Assembly: GCA_905221615.1 (NCBI GenBank)
Contig: CAJNDT010001319.1
Span: forward strand, 1-64,000
Direction: 5' to 3'
Length of the DNA stretch: 64,000 bases
Source: Symbiodinium sp. CCMP2592
Taxonomy: Eukaryota > Sar > Dinophyceae > Suessiales > Symbiodiniaceae
Shown in pieces: positions 61,402 through 64,000 of the stretch. How positions within the stretch are numbered: the stretch's first letter is position 1; each line of letters begins with the position of its first letter. The notes under the pieces are model-generated. The model searched no databases, was not told the origin of the DNA, and worked only from the letters and a program-made list of their open reading frames with translations. Both the position numbers and the translations under genes were made by a program.

Positions 61402-62409
61402 TTAGTCGCATGCGGCTCCGCGCCGACTCGCTGCTGCAGTGGCGCCATCGGCTGTTGCCGTGATGCAGAGGCTTCGCTTTAGCCGGTAGCGTTGTTGGAA
61501 GGTGGGCAAACGCTGCCGTACTTCTACTGGTAGGCATCCTCGTTCGTCCTGGCTCCGAAGCGCCAAACCCGCTCTGGCGAGCAGTTTGACCCACGTGGTG
61601 CTGCCCCTCCTTGCGGCTTGGTGGAGCAGGCTGTTGGCGCCCGCGTAGGCGTGCACCTTCGCGTTTGCACGTAGGAGGCATGTTGCTGCTCGTGGTGCCC
61701 TGTGCTCAAAGGCGCGCTCCATGGGACCGCGCTGGTAGCGATCCTGTTGATTGATGCTTGCACGATGTCGAAGGAGTAGGCGTACTAGCGGTGCCGAATT
61801 CATTGACACTGCAACAAGCAGTGGGGATTCCATGGTCCACGATTGTCGATCCACGTCTGCCCGGGCTCGGATGAGGAAGGTGGCCATTCTCGTGTTTCGA
61901 CTTTCGCATGCTGCCAGCAGAGGGCTGATGGCGAAGTGTTTGCCGTCGACATTGGCCTGGGCTGCGACGAGCGTCTCCGCAATCTGCACATGCTCGAAGT
62001 TGGTGTACGCCGCAAAGCACAGGGGACTGCAGGGCTGGCTGTCTTTGCATTCGGCGATGGCAATGTTGGGATCCACGAGGCTGTCCAGCAGACTGCAGAC
62101 GTCGGCGTGCCTTTCCAGTTCTATGGCGACGGCTAGCTTCTCGTCTCCGCCTGCTTGGAAATGTCGAGCGACGGCGAGTAGTTCCATATCTCCTAGTACG
62201 GTGAGGTCCGTGCAGTCGGCCCATGTCGTGGTTGGGCTCAGGGGCCCTCGCCCATCGGCGTAGTGAATGCTGATGCGGTCTGCTGGGGTGCGTAGATGGA
62301 TGCTCACGGTGCGTGCTAGGTCGTCGAGGATGAGGTCGCGTTTCTTCGTGCGGGTGGCGGGGTCGATGGCGCAGATTGTCTGGCCGCCACAGCTCCGAAC
62401 CCGCAGCAT
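61402..62409 (-). CDS. Ankyrin-repeat protein, group B copy 2
   Basis: This is a single exon of 335 residues from ATG 62409 (MLRVRSCGGQ). It is collinear with group B copy 1 at 34134-35150 along its whole length, including VDPNIAIAECKDSQPCSPLC, ANVDGKHFAISPLLAACES, SPLLVAVSMNSAPLVRLLL, QRGPMERAFEHRAPRAA and LPTFQQRYRLKRSLC. Differences are mostly conservative, which suggests selection on both. A long overlapping minus ORF (61040-61681) is in another frame and is not a gene. No leader relict was recognised upstream. Confidence 0.87.
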   Translation of the reverse strand: MLRVRSCGGQTICAIDPATRTKKRDLILDDLARTVSIHLRTPADRISIHYADGRGPLSPTTTWADCTDLTVLGDMELLAVARHFQAGGDEKLAVAIELERHADVCSLLDSLVDPNIAIAECKDSQPCSPLCFAAYTNFEHVQIAETLVAAQANVDGKHFAISPLLAACESRNTRMATFLIRARADVDRQSWTMESPLLVAVSMNSAPLVRLLLRHRASINQQDRYQRGPMERAFEHRAPRAATCLLRANAKVHAYAGANSLLHQAARRGSTTWVKLLARAGLALRSQDERGCLPVEVRQRLPTFQQRYRLKRSLCITATADGATAAASRRGAACD

Positions 62410-62778
62410 GACGGATCGGTCGAGGTATGCTAGGCGCCCCGGCTGGCTCTCAGGTCAATGGACCCGATTCTACCTACTCGGAGTCTCTGGAGCCATGAGT
62501 TGCTTCTGGTGATGTGCGAGCGGGCGAAGCTTGCATGCCGTGTCGTTGGGAGACTTTCGAGCAGGCATTGCAGCTGGCTTCATGCGGTGAAGGGCCGTCG
62601 CGCCTTTTCTTCTTCCCTCGTTCAGCTGTGTCCCATCTCGACTGTGGGTTGATGACATGCGTCAATGCTGTACTCACAGGCGGAAGTGCTGGATCCTTCT
62701 TTAATTTTTCCTGTGAGCCAAGCTCGGAGCTTGCTCTTGTGCCGGGGTGCTTTCCTCGTGTTCTGGGCCTGAGGTTCG
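62410..62778. other. Spacer between the two ankyrin genes, nothing recognised
   Basis: About 370 bases separate the group A stop from the group B start. Short ORFs only. Confidence 0.5.
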
Positions 62779-63768
62779 TCAGTTACGTGGTGGATCCCTT
62801 GCGTGTATCTTGTCGATCTTGGCGTCTAGGTTCTCGGGCTCTGTTTCGTCCTCGTCGTCGTGGTCGGAGTTGGAAGCGTCTTCGGATTCGTTTGATTCGT
62901 TGTAGTCTAGCAGAGACGTCTCGAACGTGCTTCTTAAGTCCTGGAGCATCTGCACGTGTCCCGACCAGAATGCTACTGTCAGAGGTGTGTAGCCGCAGTC
63001 GTCGATGGCGTCCAAGCTCGCGTTGTGCTGCATGAGCGCCAGTACCGGCCGTACGTCGGCCTGGGTGCAGGCGTAGTGCAGGGGCGTGCGGTTGACTGGG
63101 CCGGCCGTGTTTGGCTGGGCTCTTGCGTCCAGGAGCGTCTGCATGACTTGCCAGTGGTACCTGCCGGTGGCTTCGAGGAGCGGCGTGCTGCTTGTTGTTG
63201 GGCACTTCAGGTTCGCATCTGCTTCGGCCTGTAGCAGGAGCTTTGCCACGTCGGTGCCGTTGTTCGCGGCTGCTTCGTGCAAGGACAAACAGTTGCCGCG
63301 TTGTGTAACGTCTGCTCTGGCTTCCAGCAGTATTTTCACGATGTCTGGCTTGTTGCGCCTCGCTGCTAGTTCCAGCGCTGTTAGCTGGTCCGTGCCGCAA
63401 CATGGACATAGTTCCCCTGCGGACGAGTCTGGATGCTGGGGTCGTCGGAGGATGGTCTCGACGGCGTTCGCCGAGCTGTGGTAGATTGCGTTCAGCATCT
63501 CGGTTTCTTGCTCTTCAGACACCGTGATGTAGGGGATTAGTACGACGGATATCTGTTTGATGCCGGCGTGCAGGACGTACGCTTCTGGGAGTTCATGGTT
63601 TGGCGTGCGAACGAGCAATCGTTGTTGGTAGCGCGGGAATCCGAGCTGCTGCTCGAGGTGCACTTTGATCTGTCGGACTGTGTGGCTTTCTTCCGATACT
63701 ATCAGCTCAGTCAGCTTTTCGCCAGATGTCGCCATGAGCACAGAGACCAGGTGGCACGTTGAAGCCAT
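62779..63768 (-). CDS. Ubiquitin-like/ankyrin-repeat protein, group A copy 3
   Basis: This is a single exon of 329 residues. The start MASTCHLVSVLMATSGEK at 63768 matches copy 2. The ubiquitin-like part includes HTVRQIKVHLEQQLGFPRYQ and QRLL. The hinge TILRRPQHPDSSAGELC and five ankyrin repeats follow (TALELAARRNKPDIVKILLEA, SLHEAAANNGTDVAKLLLQA, TPLLEATGRYHWQVMQTLL, TPLHYACTQADVRPVLALM). The tail is acidic (ASNSDHDDEDETEPEN). It lies directly upstream of a group B gene on the same strand. A spliced-leader-like sequence lies about 39 bases before the ATG. Confidence 0.87.
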   Translation of the reverse strand: MASTCHLVSVLMATSGEKLTELIVSEESHTVRQIKVHLEQQLGFPRYQQRLLVRTPNHELPEAYVLHAGIKQISVVLIPYITVSEEQETEMLNAIYHSSANAVETILRRPQHPDSSAGELCPCCGTDQLTALELAARRNKPDIVKILLEARADVTQRGNCLSLHEAAANNGTDVAKLLLQAEADANLKCPTTSSTPLLEATGRYHWQVMQTLLDARAQPNTAGPVNRTPLHYACTQADVRPVLALMQHNASLDAIDDCGYTPLTVAFWSGHVQMLQDLRSTFETSLLDYNESNESEDASNSDHDDEDETEPENLDAKIDKIHARDPPRN

Positions 63769-63806
63769 CGGGAGGGTCGAGGGTGGAGTCAGGCTGTTCT
63801 TGTTTT

Positions 63807-63826
63807 GTTTTGAGCAATGCGTTACA
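63807..63826 (-). promoter_or_regulatory. Weak spliced-leader-like sequence, group A copy 3
   Basis: The minus strand reads CTGTAACGCATTGCTCAAAA against the leader's CCGTAGCCATTTTGGCTCAAG with gaps. Taken alone it is weak; it gains support from the matching place and flanks in copy 2 (52837-52852). Confidence 0.4.
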
Positions 63827-64000
63827 GCACGGAGGGTCGCTGGGAGACTTTCGAGCAGGGTTTCCGTAGTTGTTAGTCTCTGAATTGGTGTCTGTTCTTG
63901 ACGCAAATATACACTGACAATGCCGAGTCCTTATTTTTCCTTGACTAGTTCGGCGTCGGCAGGTAGTGGTGTTGCCGAACTCGTTTGGGTCGACGGTGTG

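Noticed and set aside
61040-61681. 213-codon minus-strand ORF overlapping ankyrin group B copy 2
   Set aside because: It is out of frame with the clearly conserved ankyrin protein over most of its length and has a low-complexity composition.

Overview
The window looks like nuclear DNA of a dinoflagellate, most likely of the Symbiodiniaceae. This is inferred from four things seen in the sequence: about twenty genes in a row on one strand (10.6-63.8 kb, all minus), introns beginning mostly with GC, degenerate copies of the dinoflagellate spliced-leader end (CCATTTTGGCTCAAG) a short way upstream of several start codons, and plant/dinoflagellate-type telomere repeats (TTTAGGG).

Layout. 1-5763 holds two copies of a roughly 3.04-kb tandem duplication. 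Each carries a plus-strand gene for a Cys-rich protein, and the copies meet in a GA-rich polypurine tract. Copy 1 is frame-shifted; copy 2 is open but has lost one cysteine of a Cys pair. 5764-10641 is a gene-free switch zone where the plus-strand genes on the left and the minus-strand block on the right converge. It holds an interstitial TTTAGGG array and 3.4 kb of G-rich satellite.

10642-20176 is one large spliced gene encoding an approximately 2,813-residue Helitron/Helentron-type transposase. Reading along it there is an OTU cysteine-protease domain, a DUF6570-like region, a HUH/two-tyrosine Rep nuclease, a PIF1-like helicase and five tandem Cys4 zinc ribbons. Five introns can be placed with the reading frame kept across every junction; four are GC-AG.

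20.6-63.9 kb alternates minus-strand genes with three large same-orientation arrays of a 41-bp minisatellite containing CACGTG (21.0-23.1, 47.1-50.2 and 56.4-60.8 kb). The dominant gene family is ankyrin-repeat proteins, most with an N-terminal ubiquitin-like domain: seven intact genes in recognisable paralogue groups and one wreck. Between them lie a RecB-like PD-(D/E)XK nuclease, one intact and one broken ASCH-domain gene, a leucine-rich-repeat protein, a pair of paralogues of an unrecognised 340-residue family, and several unrecognised small proteins. Most of these genes are intronless. With the relict spliced leaders, that fits dispersal by reverse transcription of mature mRNA and reinsertion.

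No operon-like pathway is visible. The unifying theme is mobility and duplication: a complete Helitron, retroposed gene copies, minisatellite expansion and local tandem duplication.
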